A stretch of DNA of 18,109 nucleotides, taken from positions 5,788 through 23,896 of the forward strand of contig MELN01000072.1 in NCBI GenBank assembly GCA_001768675.1. The letters run 5' to 3'. The notes below the pieces were generated by a model. That model was not told the origin of the DNA. It saw only the letters and a list, made by a program, of their open reading frames with translations, and did not search any database. Each line of letters begins with the position of its first letter. The first letter of the stretch is position 1. This DNA comes from Actinobacteria bacterium RBG_16_64_13. GTDB lineage: Bacteria; Actinomycetota; Thermoleophilia; RBG-16-64-13. Positions 16,617-18,109 of the stretch are shown one piece after another. Made by a program: the position numbers and the translations under genes.

Positions 16617-17084
16617 CTAGCGGAACAGGGCGAGCCCGAACATGTGGTAGACGAACACCCCGGCGAAAAGCACCAGCATGAGCAGAGCGACGCTCAGGGC
16701 CTTGCGATAGCGCCTGAACTGCCACACCAGCACGCTCGCCACGAGCACGCTCGCCGTCTTGAAGATGCCGGCCCACACAGGGCTGCTCTCGAACAGCGAA
16801 CGCATGATGGGATTGGCTTCGGCAGCGCCGACGTGAAGGGCGTTCAGTGTAAGGAAGAAGTCGGTTAGATTGAGGGCGTTCACTGCGACAAGAAGCACCC
16901 GAAGCGTTCCCGGATTGTCACGCAGGCTGACCACCGCGGCACGCAGAACGCCGGTCCCGCGGCCGCCACAAGCCGGCTCGCGCCTATCGAAACCGGTCCG
17001 CTTGTCCCGGAATACGTAGATCCGCCGCGTTCGGCGGTCGCCGCAGCGCCGTTCGTCCCCCACGGGAACTAGCTCTTCGTCCAT
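16617..17084 (-). CDS. DUF5658-like small membrane protein
   Basis: A protein of 155 residues and unknown function. The N-terminal 50 residues are cytoplasm-like and rich in Arg and Asp, with the repeated pattern ERRCGDRR and RTGFDRRE. Three membrane segments follow at about 61-82, 104-123 and 130-152. Between and within them are conserved-looking polar residues (D75, the AEANP turn with N91-P92, and K109), the pattern I associate with DUF5658 proteins. It starts at an ATG 18 bp after the MFS gene stop and ends convergent to the GGDEF/HD-GYP gene, 40 bp away. No Shine-Dalgarno sequence precedes the ATG, but a TATACT box lies 7 bases upstream, suggesting a leaderless message. The family assignment is from memory of the pattern and moderately sure. 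Confidence 0.75.
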   Translation of the reverse strand: MDEELVPVGDERRCGDRRTRRIYVFRDKRTGFDRREPACGGRGTGVLRAAVVSLRDNPGTLRVLLVAVNALNLTDFFLTLNALHVGAAEANPIMRSLFESSPVWAGIFKTASVLVASVLVWQFRRYRKALSVALLMLVLFAGVFVYHMFGLALFR

Positions 17085-17091
17085 ACCGCCA

Positions 17092-17097
17092 AGTATA
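17092..17097 (-). promoter_or_regulatory. Possible -10 box giving a leaderless message
   Basis: TATACT on the minus strand ends 7 bases before the ATG of the DUF5658-like gene. A -10 box at this distance would place the transcription start on the start codon, the arrangement common for leaderless genes in Actinomycetota. No convincing -35 hexamer is seen. Confidence 0.4.
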
Positions 17098-17102
17098 GAC
17101 AG

Positions 17103-18109
17103 CTAGTCGTCATCTTGCATAGAGACGAAAACCTCCGAACGGACGGCGCCCACTCGCTTGATCCGCTCCCATTCTTTGAAAAGCACGGGCGCGGCGAAGG
17201 CCAGGCCCATGAGCGAGACGGCTCCAGCCACGCTGATCACGTAGCCCGACAGATAGTTCTCGTAAAGCAAGGGGGCGGTCAGCGTGCCGACTAGCCCGGC
17301 GATCTGAATGAACGTCTGCTCCAAGCCTTGCACGCTCCCTAGCCAGCGCGGAGGTACCACCTGCACGAGGAAAGCCGCCTTGGCCGGGTACGACCACGCC
17401 ACGGCGAACCCTTCGATCACGTTCACCACCATGAAGAGAGTCAGGTTGGTCGTGGCCCCGTACGTGATCCAGGCCAGGGCCGAGATGAAGTACCCCGAGA
17501 ACATCAGCACCCAGCGGTTGTACCGGTCGGCCAAGTAGCCTCCCACGAAGGACAAGAGCATGGGCACGCTGAACGCGACCCACGTGAGGCCCACATAGCG
17601 CATGGAAGCACCAAGATGCCGAAGCCACAGGCTCCAGACCACCTCGAACACCCCCATGGCGAAATGACCGGTGGAGGCCACCACCAGGAAAGCGAGCACC
17701 GGTCTGGGGAGCAACCGCCGGTACGAGGGGTGCGCGACTTTTGTCTCTCGCCGGCGGCGGGCGTGTTCCGGCTCTCTGAGGGTGAACAGCAGCAACCCCG
17801 CGGTGGCGGCCGATAGCACGCTGCCGAAGAGGAAGATCGAGTAGAAGGCCCACTTCCCCTGCCCACCCCCCAAGTTGTAGAGAGGGACGGCAAGCACCGG
17901 ACCTGCGACCAGCCCGCCGAACTGGGCGGTGGTCAACCACCCGTACGCCCGGCTCCGCGTGTCCTCGGTGGACAACTCCGCGACAAGGGCTTGCCCCGCC
18001 GGAGTCACGCACGCCGCGGCTACTCCTTCGAGCAGCCGGAAGAAGATAAACCACCCAGGATTAGTGGTCGTCACGAATAGCGCCGTGGCGACGGCGTATA
18101 GGGCCACCC
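17103..18109 (-). CDS. MFS transporter (5' end beyond window edge)
   Basis: Major facilitator superfamily membrane transporter, cut at its N-terminus by the window edge; 335 residues are visible. The visible part begins within the N-terminal six-helix bundle. It shows FFRLLEGVAAACVTPAGQALVAE, cut here in description at about residues 22-45, typical of drug/efflux MFS proteins in helix 4. A central basic loop (EPEHARRRRETK) separates the halves. The C-terminal bundle carries GGYLADRYNRW, the second copy of the motif A loop, and WSYPAKAAFLVQVVPP, then ends in an acidic tail (MQDDD). About 10 hydrophobic helices are seen, so the missing part is about helices 1-2. The substrate is unknown. It lies just upstream of the DUF5658-like gene on the same strand. 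Confidence 0.9.
   Translation of the reverse strand, partial: VALYAVATALFVTTTNPGWFIFFRLLEGVAAACVTPAGQALVAELSTEDTRSRAYGWLTTAQFGGLVAGPVLAVPLYNLGGGQGKWAFYSIFLFGSVLSAATAGLLLFTLREPEHARRRRETKVAHPSYRRLLPRPVLAFLVVASTGHFAMGVFEVVWSLWLRHLGASMRYVGLTWVAFSVPMLLSFVGGYLADRYNRWVLMFSGYFISALAWITYGATTNLTLFMVVNVIEGFAVAWSYPAKAAFLVQVVPPRWLGSVQGLEQTFIQIAGLVGTLTAPLLYENYLSGYVISVAGAVSLMGLAFAAPVLFKEWERIKRVGAVRSEVFVSMQDDD

Noticed and set aside
16612..16625. Perfect 14-bp palindrome TTCCGCTAGCGGAA
   Set aside because: It overlaps the last codons and stop of the DUF5658-like gene, has no loop or T-tract and no second copy, so I cannot assign it as an operator or terminator.

Overview
This window is GC-rich bacterial chromosome with dense, mostly co-directional housekeeping genes. 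The order tilS-hpt-ftsH-fol genes-nad genes-coaX-dusB-greA-lysS resembles the conserved neighbourhood known from Firmicutes (Bacillus, Moorella-like clostridia) and Actinomycetota (the ftsH-folEPBK and coaX-lysS blocks of mycobacteria). High GC, many GTG starts, a Desulfovibrio/clostridial-type ferredoxin and a dihydropteroate synthase with an N-terminal extension suggest a deep-branching, possibly anaerobic actinobacterium or a high-GC clostridium. This placement is inference; there is no rRNA or other decisive marker. I see no tRNA, CRISPR array, insertion sequence, integrase or phage gene.

Layout. Positions 1-13936 hold one long minus-strand run. In transcription order it is tilS, hpt, ftsH, folE, folP, folB, a folK-nadA fusion, nadB, nadC, coaX, dusB, then greA and lysS (cut by the left edge). 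Gaps in the run are -4 to about 50 bp until dusB. greA has its own full-consensus promoter (1834-1862) in the 138-bp gap after dusB. The run joins tRNA modification (TilS, DusB), purine salvage (Hpt), membrane proteolysis (FtsH), folate synthesis (FolE, FolP, FolB, FolK), de novo NAD synthesis from aspartate (NadB, NadA, NadC), the first step of CoA synthesis (CoaX), transcript-cleavage factor GreA and lysyl-tRNA synthetase.

From about 13976 to 14102 divergent promoters serve tilS (minus) and a small ferredoxin gene (plus). The ferredoxin gene is followed by a strong intrinsic terminator, a cytosolic sulfite-oxidase-like molybdopterin protein, and a membrane protein with GGDEF (here GGDQF) and HD-GYP domains for cyclic-di-GMP. 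On the right edge, convergent to these, lie a small DUF5658-like membrane protein and a truncated MFS transporter.

The most unusual spot is 6252-8081. FolK and NadA form one uninterrupted reading frame. The FolK part has no ATG, GTG or TTG start before its conserved glycine-rich N-terminus, and it lies in the same frame as folB, separated only by the folB TGA stop. A second non-canonical start (ATC at 15056, with an ideal ribosome-binding site) is the best explanation for the GGDEF/HD-GYP gene. No gene-free stretch exceeds 300 bases.
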